Positions 1 through 12,755 of a stretch of 64,000 bases of DNA are shown piece after piece. Source of the stretch: Blasia pusilla (lineage: Eukaryota; Marchantiophyta; Marchantiopsida; Blasiales); contig CM114274.1 in NCBI GenBank assembly GCA_050084515.1, positions 29,760,001 to 29,824,000 of the forward strand, given 5' to 3'. Each line of letters starts with the position of its first letter. Within the stretch, counting starts at the first letter, position 1. The position numbers and the translations under genes are program-made. The notes under the pieces were generated by a model. It searched no databases. It had not been told where the DNA came from and worked only from the letters and a program-made list of their open reading frames with translations.

Positions 1-705
1 ATCTTGAAGCATCATTGGTTCCCACCATTGGATTGAGTTGAAGCTTGGAGGAGTTTATTTTGGTAAGATACTCTATCACTTCACCGTATTAGATCTTTTA
101 ATTTATCTATGATGAAATCGTAATTAGGAGATCATATGTAGGGTTTACAATTTTTAATTCCTTACTTAGACAATCATTTCAAGATTTTTTTTGGGGCCTT
201 GGATTCTAAGATCAAATTTCATATTTTGACTAAGTGGCATGATTCATAAACTCCGGGTTGGAGAGAAAGGTAAAAAAAGAAGAGACAAAGAAGAAGAGGA
301 GAACTTTAAGTGGAAATACTTCAAATACTTTTATCATTTTTACATTCATCTTGAAACATAAGATATTCCTACCATTGGATTGAACTAAAAGTTTGAGGAT
401 TTGATGTTGGGATGGCCCTCTCCTACTTGAATGGTTCAGATCTTCTATTTACTCTTCTTTGATCAAAAAAACCAAATTTAAAGTTTATGATTGCTAATTC
501 CCTCTTTAGATGGTGATTTTGAGATTTTCTTTTTCGTCTGGTTTTTAAGACTCAAGTATATATTGCGAAAAAGTCACATGATTTATGCTCTCCTTTTTGG
601 AGAGAAGGATCAAAAAAGAAGGAAGAAGGAGAAAGGCGGGACTTTAAGGGAAAATAAGTCAAGTATAGTTTGCATTTTCATCTTCATCATGTGACATCAT
701 TATTT
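1..705. repeat. Tandem repeat block, ~347-bp unit, two diverged copies
   Basis: The phrase ACCATTGGATTGA recurs at 24 and 371, an offset of 347 bp. Around it the two copies share the same order of landmarks: a 'cagatct/tagatct' stretch, a TTTAATTCC/GCTAATTCC stretch, an 'aagtggcatgattcat / aagtcacatgattta' stretch and a purine-rich GAAGAAGGAG tail. The same order is found in the block at 19566-20780, so this is a dispersed tandem family. The only open frame (491-694, 67 codons) looks like chance. Confidence 0.7.
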
Positions 706-1285
706 CCAAAATTTAAATTTTAGAATCAAGAAATATCCATCCATCAACACATCAGTAATTGAATCCATTTTTTTATTTCATACAAGATGGTTTAAAAAAA
801 AATCCAATGATCAACTTTTGTCACCATTAGACTTTATATCATAGAATAAACTATTGTATTGGATTATATGAATGATTTAATCATTATCATATATTATCTA
901 ATATTTTAAAATAACTTATTGATTATTCTACATATGCAATTCTATCTCCTTAAAGACTTAAAATTAAAAGAATATGAATAAAGGAAAAAATTTTAAAACA
1001 ATGTTAATATGACTCACATTTTCATGCCATCTTAACAAACCATGTCAATTATGCAAATTCTGTGGAAGATATGACTTGGCTTCTGTGTCGCTATGAGTAA
1101 CTAATCATTTCTAGTCATTCATGGTGATATATGACTCATAAAACCAAGGATTTCTAGTGAGTTTGAAGAGGTATTTGTAGATGGTCAAGATAGATCTTGA
1201 CGATCTAAAAATACCTTCAGTTCATATCACATGAAAAACATCATGATCTCTCCTCATTTCCAAAGACAAACCTCAATCAAAATAT
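706..1285. other. AT-rich spacer, nothing recognised
   Basis: The stretch is AT-rich with no open frame of note and no RNA-gene motif that I can see. It ends where the inverted family A repeat begins. Confidence 0.5.
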
Positions 1286-1890
1286 ATGATATATCATGTG
1301 TATAAACATCACTACACAACATACATTATTATTATTAACTACAAGCATATAAACATAAGATATGATACTCACTCATGGCATCTAAACACGGAAGTGATCA
1401 TGTACCAAAATATCTCCAATCTCTCACATAATTTCCATCTTTCTCTCATATCAAACCAAACTCGCTTTCCTAATGATAAGCTTGGACTACTCACAAGGTA
1501 AGGAGGATTGTGGCTCCGCCGCCTGATGCCAAGAGGTTCAACAAAGAGAGAATAAGCTCCAAAGCTCCCTCTCCAAAGCTCTCTCCTCGCTAAACGCGCG
1601 TTCACAAGTTATCTTCTTCGCTCTTGACCTACTAAAGGGATGTCAAGGGCCAATTTAATCTAATTATCAGATTGCAAGTTGGAAAGTCAACTGTGTTCCT
1701 ATGAGGAACTCACTTGAAATAATAAGTTTCTCAATATAATTCCAAATTAACCAAAATAAAAAGAAAACCTACTCTCTCAAGTTATTCCACGCCTCAACAA
1801 GGCATCCTCGATCGCTTGAGGTTTTCCTCCAATATCTTGGGAAGCGCTTTGAGGATACTTGTCGATCCATCCTAAAGACGTTATAAAACG
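1286..1890 (-). mobile_element. Inverted copy of LTR-like repeat family A
   Basis: Read on the minus strand this matches the plus-strand repeats at 18001-18538 and 45471-46165. Shared landmarks are the GGAGATATTTTGGTAC stretch near 1420, the CTCTTTGTTGAACCTC stretch near 1540, the CAAGCTTATCATTAGG stretch near 1480 and, at the far end near 1870, a degraded version of the 'gatagatc..gtgagatc' start. The copy is more diverged than the two plus-strand ones. It has no coding content. By its TGTCA-type beginning the family is probably a long terminal repeat, which is an inference. Confidence 0.6.
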
Positions 1891-4410
1891 CTCCCTAGCT
1901 AACTCTTTCTAGTATTTCAAAGAGTCCTCACATATCTTGGTGCAATCTTACCTAAAATACTTGAATGTAGTTGGTTGGACCTTAGTATTATCTAGAGAAA
2001 CTCCCCAAATTCAAAACTCATATCTTGCCTATGAATATTGGCTTGCCACTTGTAGCAACATAGAGGCCATTCCAAGAATATGGAAATCTCTTTATAATCC
2101 TACGACCATTTTTCCAAGAAGTCTTGCACCAGCAGCATAGAATGCTTCAAGTTAGATATTCTTGGTTATTCAAACCAAGTTGGAGTCTTGAGATTAAAAT
2201 CCGTCACAAAAAATAACGGTGTCGTATAGTAAAATCACCCACTATGTAAACTTTTCTATCATTAAGTGTTAGAGAGAGTTTTATTGGTATTAAGTAAATT
2301 AGCCTAAGAAAATAAAATTCTCATGTTTAATCCTCAAAGCAAAAGTAGTCTTTGTTGGTGACTAGGGTAGTTAGGGTAATTTGGAAGATATGAAGTGAGT
2401 AAAGGAGGATATTTTGGAAGAGGTAAGAGATAATCTACTTGTGTCAAAATATGATTGGCTAAGCGTTGAGAGGAAGTCATGTGGCACAAGATAAGATTAG
2501 CCTTATTTTGTACTCTTGTGGATCTCTTGTGAGTATATAAAAAGCAGAGATCTTTAAGGGTTCATCACCTTCTACTTCACATCTTGAGTTTCTCGTGTTA
2601 TTTTTTAGTGGATGGCTTTGGGATTGCTTGCTCTTCCAATGAGAGCAGATTATCCTTCTTGGGAGAGTAACTTGATCATGGTCTATTCTTTTGAGAGGAT
2701 TCTAGAATGTGGTATGTGTGGAGATGAGAGACTTTCACTTCAGAGGAATTTAGTCATACTAGAAATAGTGGATGGTTTGGCTTGTTATTTTTCCAATGAG
2801 AGTGGATTATCCCTCTTGGGATAGCAACTCCGCCAAACCCCGTTTTAGAGGAGAGTAGAGGATGTCCGTCAAGTATGGATAGGGGTGGAGCACGAGTTGT
2901 GCCCAATTTTCCTTTCCTTAATCCGTACTATGTCAAGATTCTCTTTGTAGATAGGCATTGGTTCACTCGCTATCTAGTTTATCATTTTGGAGAGGCGTTC
3001 ATAAACCAAGTGATGGAATCTCCAATTCCGGTGATTCTTCCTATAGTCACATACGAGAGGACATTGTATATGAAGGATTGTACTTTATATTTCCTTATAT
3101 AGCAATCCATGAACGTCAATAGGTCTGCTCGAGTAGGATTTAACACTAGTTGTGCTATTTTCCTCGTGTATAAACGTAAAGTATTTTATAGGGACTTCAT
3201 AGTTATGAATTTCAAGGTTCCATGCTATGAAGAAGCGATCATCTCGGCACTACCATTCGTGATTCTTGTCGTGAGAGAATTGAGGGTTTACATAATAATT
3301 TTGTACTGAAAAAAAAATAAAAAAATTCCTTATAGAGTTTGACTTGCATTAACCAGGTTTGCTGCAACTAGAAGGTCCGCCCTTACTCGAAGAAAGGCTC
3401 TCGAGACGACAAAAATATGTATCATATGTATGAATTCATGGAATTATTGTACCTAAATTCCACCATGGAAAAATCCGTTGCCCAATCTGTTTAGATACTC
3501 TTGAAACATAGCTTTTTAGATACTCCTCAAGAACTAAGTATTCTTTTTTTGCTTGACCCGTTGTGTTTGAATGATAATCCGAACTTAGAAGTAGATTTAC
3601 TCCTAGCATCTTTAACGAACTCGTCCAAAACTTACGGTGGCACTTGGTGTCCTAATCCAATACTAACTCACTTGGTAAGCCCCAATATTTGAAGACATGG
3701 TTAAAGAAGAGACGATCCACTTCCAATGCTAACCATATTTCCGGTTGGAATGAAAACCCCCCTATTGGAAATTTGATCTATCGTCACCATGATTGAGTTG
3801 AATCCCGTCAACTAAGGTAACCTAACAATAAATTCCTACTACAAGGGATGAGAGGCATATTTTGGTTATTTTTTTAGTCCCTTTTTTGTGCTTGCATCTA
3901 CTTTGCAAATCTAGATGTCCAAGTGCACATCATGTAAGCCATTTGCAAGTTCAATGGGAGTCAACAGTCTTTTTGACCATTTCAAACTTTGCAAGTCCTG
4001 CACATCTACAAGTCCTGTGAGACATGAAAGAATCGCATTGAGATTTTTCTCAAGATGGCCAATAGGAATAATTCTTGAGAATGTTTGAGGGTAGCCAGTT
4101 GATCTAGATATCCAAGTCAAGGTGCATCATGATGAACCTTGAGAATGTTGGTCTTTAAACTCTCAAAAACATAGATCCTTTGTTGCGGCCATTTCAAAAG
4201 TTCATCTTTGAGTGTAATTTAATGCATACTCGCTCCCTTTTCAAAGCCTCTAACCATCCTTGGGCGGTTTTGTTGTCTTAGTAGGTTTTCCTAACCAAGT
4301 CTCTTCAATCCATTTGCAACACCCAAGTTCCTCTCAAGTATTGCTCTCTACTACTCAAGGCATTTACTACCACATTCTTCTTCCATCACTTATAAACAAT
4401 TTCCAAGGAG
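1891..4410. other. Gene-free stretch with a small local duplication
   Basis: No open frame exceeds about 75 codons and none resembles a known family. A short sequence is duplicated: the phrase 'ccaatgagagcagattatcc' near 2636 returns as 'ccaatgagagtggattatcc' near 2793. The rest is AT-rich DNA without recognisable features. Confidence 0.45.
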
Positions 4411-4700
4411 CGGTAAGAGGAGAGGAAGAGAGGAGAGGAGATAGGAAGAGAGGAAGAGAGGAGAGATGAAACTATTGTCAACCAAAGAGATCATTTTTTT
4501 AAGAGAGTTTCCTAAAGGTTGAAGAGAGCTTCCTATGGGTTAAAGAGAGGGAAGAAAATTTTGATTTTTTTTTCACAATCATGTTCTCTTTTCTTAGTCA
4601 CTCCCAAAAAATTTGTTTCGTCCTCCCCACTACAGAAACCCATTTGAATTCGACAAGTTGCAGCATACATGAAACTTTCCGTCAATTTCCTTTTTAACTG
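4411..4700 (+). mobile_element. Fragment of element C (terminal part)
   Basis: This matches 61916-62150 in the same orientation. Both start abruptly at GCGGTAAGAGGAGAGGAAG, continue through a GAGAGGAAGAG purine tract, then 'agagagtttcc', a TTTTTTT-rich stretch and a CCCAT(T/C)TGA(A/G)T(T/C)CGAC(A/C) phrase. The shared sharp left boundary suggests the terminus of a transposon. No coding sequence is left. Confidence 0.6.
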
Positions 4701-7700
4701 AGGAAACATAGTTACCACTAAGTTGAAGACTTGATTGGCATTTGATTTATGGTCGATCACAGCCTATGCCTATCAGAATTAAGCAATGATTCAGAATCTC
4801 ATGATGCAGCCCTTGAGTTACATATGTTGCAACCTAGATAAATCCTAGCTTGGGTAGCTTGATCTTAGGGTGAAAAAGATTATCTCATTTTTTAGATTAG
4901 CACCTTCAAATTGGATCATTGGTATTTAAGGATACCTCCATACCCCACTTGGATTTAGAAACCTAGTGAGTCCCAAACATATTCTCTACTTGAATCACCC
5001 ATCGATTGTTGTGTTTGATATCCAGCTCGCCTCTAGCTATAAATGGATAACTCCTTCCTCATATCTCCCAATTGGTACCTTAATTAGTGATAAGACTTAA
5101 ATGAAGCTACAAACCTTCATGGTCTCCTTTACCACATTGTCCATTTTGTCTTGCAATTGATCCTTCAACGACTTGAATATGGTGTGTTGGACCTCCTTGA
5201 AGCTCATGAGCAATTGGAATCCCAAAACTAACCTCAAAGCATCCTTGCATGAATCTTTTAGCATAGAAACTTGGGCATTAGACTCCTATAGGTCAAGTTT
5301 CTTGAACGACCAGGAGTCTTTGGAGAAGACATATTGGCAATTTGCATTTCATCTTCAAACCCCTTATATATTTTGATTATTTCCCTCATCAAATCTCTCT
5401 AAATCCTCAAAATTTGGAAGGAGATCTTGGCATATTTGGTCATTTTTTTTGTCCCTCAAGCTTTCCCCATGATAGGGCGGCTCAAGGTTCACTTCTTTCT
5501 TCTTGCTTTTTTTGGCTTTGTCATCATCTTTACTTATGGTCATAGCCTCCACCAAACTCGCCGTCTTTCCGTGGCCTATTTGATAGCATACTATGATATC
5601 ATATTGTAGAGTTCAAACTCTACTCCTATTCACTATCCCTTAAAGAGACCGTAACCTTGAATGCTTCAAACGGGAAAATTGGGTTGAATCTTAAAATCCA
5701 ATTGGTCACATGTTCTATACGTTTGTTCATGAAGCGTCCAAGTCCTAATTAGTGCCCAGTTGCTTTACCTCGAGGTACACACCATTTCCCAACAAAGTAC
5801 CTTTCCCAAGCCTTGACCAATCTTCTTCAATTGGGCCTTGAAATCATAGTGTGGCAGGTGATTCCACAAAGTGTATCCTAAGTGGTTCCATAACTCAAAC
5901 TTGAAAAATGGGCCAAACACAAAATTAGATTAGCCCCTTGTTCCAAGTCTCAAGTGGATAGGGAGAGAGAGGTTCCCTCTTATATGTACTTCTTGGGTTA
6001 TTTAAAGCAACGCCACTTTTCCCAACATCCACCTTGGGTCCTTAGTTGTGGCCCAGAACCCAAACATGGTTTGTACCTAGCATACTCGCATTTGACTAGT
6101 TAATCCCCAAGATGACATGGAGGAGTCTCCTGGCCCATTCCGCCCAAATTTGACTTCCCCATACTCACCTTGGATTTTCATCTTCTGTTATTTGCATCTC
6201 ATGGCTAGCACATGTTTCAACTCTAACCATTCACTTCTACATTTGTAACCACTCTTTGAGTCATAGGAGACACAACTTAGCCACAACACAACTGCACTTG
6301 ACTTGCAAGTCCTACACTTGTAAATGTTAGAAGTGGACTTGCAAATGGTGACTATAATGTGGCTCAAAAGTTCCGTTGTCTTATACTCACAATTGGACCA
6401 TAGTTTAGTCGCAAAAGGCCTAGGCTTGTAAAATGCTTGTGAACAACTCGCAAATTTTCTTAGCCTTATGAGTCATTTATGGATCTTTGAAATTCTTAAA
6501 AGTTGTTAAAAGTTACAAAATTTTACTTAGTCTCACAACTTGCTTGCAAAACAATCGCAAATAAGATATAGCGCAATCATGAAATACTGAGTCTAACAGG
6601 TGGTTTTCTATACTTGCAATGTGATTCACAAAGGAGTGGTTTTCTACACTTGCAATGTTGTTGTTTTCTAATCATCTTTTGTTGAGTTTGGACTCATTTT
6701 GGGCTCCATAAAACAAATATTATTTTGGGATGCTTTTGATTTTTTTTATCATTGATTTCTTGTGGTTTAGAAAAAATCATTTTCAAAACGTATACATAAT
6801 AGTATGAACCTCATTTATGTATATGTCCCTTAACATTATTTTGTTTAAACACTTAGCTCCACTCTAGAAAGAAACTTGCTGCAAAGTGAATAGAGGAGTC
6901 TCAAAAAGTTCCGATGAAACACAATGAAATGGAGCGACTTGGAGGTGAAAGGGGAATTTATGCCAGTTTTTGTGAATACTTTGCAAGTCATTTTTAAGTG
7001 TACCTGAACTAGTAATTCTTACGTTGCGAGAGTTTTGCAAGGAAGTTATATTTCTTGGAGGTTACAAGCTTTGATGCCCGTTAGTTGCACTTTGTGAGGC
7101 ACATTCACATATCTTATTCTAAGGTATTTACGAGTATTTTATATCTCTCGAGACTAACAACTTAATGGCTTATAATTAACTTGCAAAGTTTGGAACAATC
7201 GTAAACTAGAGTCAACTCATATGGGACTCGTAAATGCTCATACAAAGAGGACTTGTAAACTCGTTCTAAGATTGAAAAAAAAAAAAACTCGTAAGATGAT
7301 AAATGTGTGCCTCCCATCCCATGTAGTGATTGGATGTCTTATGGTTGTCTTCTTGACCCTTATGTTTTGTCACTAGTCTCATGTTGTCTTGTCTATTTTG
7401 ACCACTCTTGATTATGACTTCCTTGCTTCTTGTCCTTGACTTAAAACTTGGCTTAAGCATCTTTTATTTATCTCTCTTAGTCATCAGTTTCGTGAGTAAC
7501 TCTGCCCCATTTCTCTATAGTTAGTCTCAAGTCTCATTCTCGCCTTCACTAATTAAACTAGGTTTTGGCTTTGGTGGGTCACACCAAGGCCACTCTTCTT
7601 TAGATACGCAATTATGATTTCCCTCTTGGATCCTTGCCAATCTGAACACCATAGACTTAGCTATTCGTGAAGGATTTTTCCCCTAATTAATAAGGATCTT

Positions 7701-9689
7701 CATTCAATGTTCCTAAGTCTTCATTGATTTTCTTCTCTTTTCTTATTTTAAATAATATTTTAATTTATTTAAAGTTTAGGGTTTTTTTTTTCAATTTTCA
7801 AGTTTGGTTCTATAGGAAATGGGACAATTTTTTTGGGAAAAAAATGAGGAAGTAGAATAAGAGAATGGTGTAAGGTTAAATACATCCTCTGAATGATTGG
7901 AGTGATTTTTTTTCTTCATCATAGATGAGAATTGTAAAAAGAAAGATTAACTCCTTTTTTCCCAAACTAATAAGGGAAGAGTTAAGAATTTATTTTCAAA
8001 ATGAAGTTAGAAATTCATTATCTATAATTTTAACCAGAAATTTTTATTAAGTATTTCTTTGTCATTTTTTGGTGTTAAAAAACTTAACCTATAAAAATTC
8101 AAAGTGTCAAGTGGCTTCACATTATAATTCCATTCTTATCATTAATCTCCCTCTTCATTCATGCGTGGATACTTTCACACTTTCTTTGAATAGGAAAAAG
8201 CAATATAGATAAGGTCCTCTCGGCAACCTGGGTTAGGGGTCACACACTCCCCTTGTGAACAAAAATAATGTAATACATATATTTTTTGGTAATATTTAAA
8301 AATTCCCCAAAATCCCTCATATTTCTTATTCTTCTTTAAAAATTTAAGTTTAGATTTTAAAAATTCTATATCTTCTTTCGTATTTCCCAGATTTTTTTTA
8401 AAAGACTTGAATTATAGATTAAAAGTTTGATGTTTTCAAGCATCAAGGTTGCACGCGGACATGTCCATGCGGCCCGCATCCAAGCCCGCCCTGCCCACAA
8501 CCTAGACTCGGGCTCGGCCAACCCACACCCAATTTAACAACCTGTTGCCTATTTTGTAGCCCCCACTGCCAGCCCTAAGCTTGCATTGGTGTGTCAGGAG
8601 GCCCACGGCAACCTTGATTGCGGGCTTGTGCGGGCTACCTATGGGCGTGGTAGCGGCAAATGCAGGCTTAGGGCTAGCTAGTACAGGCTACGTGCTAACC
8701 AATTTTTGCTCGCCTCCTACAATCTGAGCCCACATCCGTTCTTGCATCATGAGCCTACGCAGGCCATCCATATACCAAAAAAACCCGGGTGGGAGACCTA
8801 TTGGGCATGCCTGACATTGCCCATTGACATGTTCATTTCCATGTAACCATGCCAACCATAGGGGTTTCTTTTGTAAAATTTAAATTTATTTATGAGTTTT
8901 TGAAGATTTCTAAAAAAAATTTGGTACATCGAAGCATATGCCTAATACATATTGTAATATCTTAGTAACTGCCGAATTCAATCTTTTATCGTTAAGTATA
9001 TATTTTGTTCCCCAAAAAAATATATACGTAACTCTCTTGCTTATTCTGGAAGTACCTTTAAGGATCTTCACCTATAAGAAGTTATGGTCTCTCATCAAAG
9101 AGCATGTTGCGAAGATGGATTAAGTTCTGGCCTCTCAAGATCCTTTCTTGAAATCTTGAGATCGTGAGAAGATCTCATTTTCCTTGTTGACGACTTAATG
9201 TATTCACTTGATAGAGGCATTATCCTCACTAGAGAGAGTGTTTGTGAGATATTTGATAACTCAAGAGGGAAGACTTGATGTCTAACAAAATGCGATCACT
9301 CATTTAAGAACTCTTCTATTCCTCTCTACCCAACTACCCACAACCAACATACTAATGCATCTCTAATCAAATCAAGACTGTCACCTTCAAATGCACAACA
9401 TAAAAGTATAGAAACTTTAATTTATTGCCTCATCAAGAGGTTGAGAGGTCCTTTAACGCACACACAACTCCTACTAGGTGTGGTTGAGCCATTACGACAT
9501 TGTCCCCTATAGGGAGTGGTCAAAATGCTACCTATTACTTCCCACACTCTCTTCTTATACTACTCTTATATCCTCTTCTTCTCAAGATGTGAAAAGGTCT
9601 CTTTTCAGCTTCCTACCTATTCGATTCTTTGTGCCTAACTAGATCAATGATTTTCCTGCTTCCAACTCCACAATCCCTTCTTATCCGCC
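4701..9689. other. Gene-free AT-rich stretch with one GC-rich pocket
   Basis: No reading frame longer than about 70 codons and no conserved domain is visible. Many short ACTTGCAA/TTGCAAGT words occur between 6230 and 7260. A GC-rich pocket at about 8450-8830 has repeated CCCGC, GGGC and GCCCA words of the kind seen in degraded transposons. I see no RNA genes. Confidence 0.45.
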
Positions 9690-10330
9690 TCCCTAGTTGA
9701 TCCCTACAAATCTGACTTCTACAGATTCAGACGGTCGCGCTTGTACCTCTACCTACTCTAACTACCTGTTTTTTCCAAGAATATCTTTGTCAAGATGTCT
9801 TCGCGAATATATCTTCACAAATTACTACTTTAAGAAGCCCTCTCACAAAGTCCTCTTCAAATGTGTTTGCTCCTCATATTTTGCAGAGTCTTCGCAAAGA
9901 ACTTTTGTCTTTGTCTTCCACAAGAGTATTCTCAAAAGATCTTCATACAAAGATCTTAGTAAAAGGTCTTCTTCTTCATACCCTTGTCTTCACAAAGACT
10001 CTAGATTCTTCTTGAAGAGCTTCTTAGTCTTTGTGGAAGTTCTTCGCACTTGATACAATCTTCATGAAGATTGTACAAAGTCGACATAGTTGCACTCTTC
10101 TTCATGAAGAGTCTTTGTTTGGACAGGTCCTAAGTCTTTGTCTTGGTTCCTAACAATGTCTCCATCTTTGATCCTAACAATGTCTTCATGAAGACTTGAA
10201 AACTCTCTTCGTTGCTTCTTTGGAAGAATTCTGTCCTCGCCAAGACAAGTCATAAAATCTTCATGACTACCTCTCCTTAAATCCTTGACTCTAAATATTC
10301 TTCACTAGGATTTACTTCACTATTCTTCAT
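9690..10330. repeat. Degenerate TCTTC-rich repeat with TCTTCATGAAGA palindromes
   Basis: The words CTTCATGAAGA, TCTTCACAAAGA and TCTTTGTC recur many times here, including palindromic TCTTCATGAAGA forms near 10062, 10098 and 10185. The 118-codon frame at 9697-10053 is a by-product of this composition. A similar TCTTTG/TCTTCG-rich stretch lies at 50410-50560. Confidence 0.45.
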
Positions 10331-12540
10331 GAAGATGCTTTAACAAACACTCCTTCCTAAATTATTTCCTTCTTTCTAAAGTTCTTCTTACTAAAGTACC
10401 TCCTTTTACTACTTTTGACTTATAAAAGATCTTTCTAGTCCTATATTCTCACCAAAATGAAACTCAATACCACACATATACACAACATGGAAGTCCATAG
10501 GAGGTACAAGTGTCGATGCCAATACTATGGTTGCACGTAAATAGATAAATCTTGATTTTTGCTTCAAAGGCAAAAAAGTTTAAAATTTATTTTCAAAAAA
10601 TCAAAATCTTACCCCCAAAATTTGTTCACTTATTGGCCAAACCTTCCTATTACACCTTTATTCCCCCTATCTTCTAGAGATGTTTTTTTAAAGTTGGATT
10701 TTCAAAGATGGCGGAAAAGGTTGCGTCACGTGGACACAGTTCGTGTCCGCACATATATCTATGTCCGTGGACTTACCTACATCATATGGAAGGACTTGTC
10801 CATGTGGACCCCACCTTCCCCTTTTTTCTCATTCCCCCTACTTGCCTTCGTGTTTCATATTCTCATGTTTCTTCCTCCTTCCACCTCCACTCCCTCCCTC
10901 CTTATGGTCCCACTTGTATGTGTTTTGAAAGCCTTTAGGCATTTTTTCTCCATTTTTTGGGCTTGCAATTCAAATTTTCATTCTAAAAAAATTGGACGGT
11001 AAAAATTGGTGAGAAATATCACACTTCCATGATCAAATTTTTTTTAAAGAAAATAACCAAGAAATGGTGTTTTTTTCCATTGTTGGAAGTTTGTTAGGAA
11101 TTTTCATTTCCATCCATCTAACTTGAGTAAGTGAAAGTTTGGATTAAATGGTATATATTGGGGCCAAATAAAACAATGACATTCCTAATAATAACTCTCC
11201 TTTACACCATCTATTTTCACATTGGGTTGAGCTATTTGGATCTTAGAGTTCCCTTTCCATTCCTCTTGTTCAAGTATTATGTGAGCCCCCTCTTCTTATA
11301 CATTTATGGGTCCTTACATCTTTTATTTGTTTATTTTGAAAGTGTGAAGAGTTTGTGTTTGTGTAGGACACATGGATAAGTTTAAATTATCTTCGTGAAC
11401 CAACTCTAATTGAACATGTAATTTAAACACGTGCATTTCCCGGGTTTACAAGGGTAATTTGTTTAGATGTAGGACACGTGGATAAGTTTAGTCCATTTAA
11501 ACATGTGCATTTCCCATGCTTACACTAGTAGATATGTAAAATTAGTTTTTCGGTAGATGAAAAGTTTCCATCTCGATATGGAAACTTTTTGCCTATTAAA
11601 AAACTAAGAGCGACATCATGTCACTCTTAGATATTCTTGAAAACTCATAAACATCATTTAGCTCCATTGATGGATAGAGGTAAAGCTTTAGAGTATTTTG
11701 AAAATGATTGATTATTTCTATGTCACGAAAAACATATTTTCCTCCTATATTCTATGGCTACCTTTGTAGTATCTTATGAGGATGAATATCACATTTGGAG
11801 CATTGTTGGATTGTAGGAATTTGAAGTTGAATTCTAAAATTGGTCCCTGAATTGAATGGGCTGAATTTGAAGATGAATTTTGCTTTCAAATTTGACAAGG
11901 TAAGCTAGGGGTTCTATTTCCCAGATGGAAATTCGTGGAGAGTGACTTTACTTTGAGACACATATATGGGCAATGTTTGTATTGGTTTCAAAAGTCTCAT
12001 GGTAAGTCTTATTAGCACTTCTAATTTCGGGCCTCCACGATAAGAATGCACTCTTAGGGCATCTCGTGGATGCTCATCTATGTCTCATCTACGCAACCAC
12101 ATATGCATAGTAAGACAAAATAACCACACATTAAGATAAATTAGCAACACTACTATATTTCATTCATGATAAAGCTTTTACCACGTGGATAGCACAATTT
12201 TTGGTAGAGGTTGTAATTTTAAACACAAGTAGATAAATTAGCAACCCTGTTATATTTCATGACACAAATGTTTGGGATAGGTTTTAATTTTAAAGATCGA
12301 AGTTAAACCTTCTACTTGGGATAGGTTTGAACTGCGAGAAGGAATGAAGTTTATGTTAGGTGGAGTGTTTGTAGGAGGAATGGGATATAATCAAAACCCG
12401 ATTTTACGCGGTGAGTTTGGGTTCGCACGGATCATGCGTACGTGCGTCTAATAGTGTTGTCCCGAGCGGAGTCGAACATGGACGCCCGTGCACTTTGCCG
12501 AAGATCCGATGTTTAGCATAACAAATGGACCCTTTCTGTC
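10331..12540. other. Spacer upstream of the P450 gene
   Basis: No gene is recognised. It contains an imperfect direct duplication of about 72-105 bp spacing (AGGACACATGGATAAGTTTA near 11364 and AGGACACGTGGATAAGTTTA near 11472; GTGCATTTCCCGGG near 11432 and GTGCATTTCCCATG near 11504) and the hairpin listed separately. The 147-codon frame at 10559-11002 is low-complexity and unrecognised. Confidence 0.45.
11543..11608. repeat. Imperfect inverted repeat, MITE-like hairpin
   Basis: Inner arms of 12 nt (11560-11571 and 11578-11589) are exact reverse complements around a 6-nt loop. The outer arms TTAGTTTTT and AAAAACTAA extend the pairing with a few mismatches. The structure could be a tiny fold-back transposon remnant; a transcription-related role is possible but unsupported. 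Confidence 0.5.
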
Positions 12541-12553
12541 CAGGAATGTCAGC

Positions 12554-12560
12554 TATATAA
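12554..12560 (+). promoter_or_regulatory. Putative TATA box of the CYP88-like gene
   Basis: TATATAA lies about 195 bp upstream of the first in-frame ATG at 12756. Transcription would be expected to begin around 12585-12590, giving a 5' leader of about 170 nt. The local base composition also rises in GC here, as it does across the gene. Confidence 0.6.
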
Positions 12561-12755
12561 TGAGCGAAAGCATTTGAGTACTCGGATGCCGCTAAGTACT
12601 GGGGAACGGTTGAGTCAGCAATATTTTGTTTTGTTTTGGAGGGTCGGTTATCAATCCTGAAATTTTCCAGGGCCTTGGAATTCAGCGGTCGGAGAATTCG
12701 ATTTGTAGTACTTCGAAAGATTGTAGTGGTTTGCGGATTCGCGCAGAGACGAAAG

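Noticed and set aside
9697-10053. 118-codon ORF
   Set aside because: It is made of low-complexity TCTTC/CTTTG repeats and gives a Ser/Phe-rich peptide without motifs.
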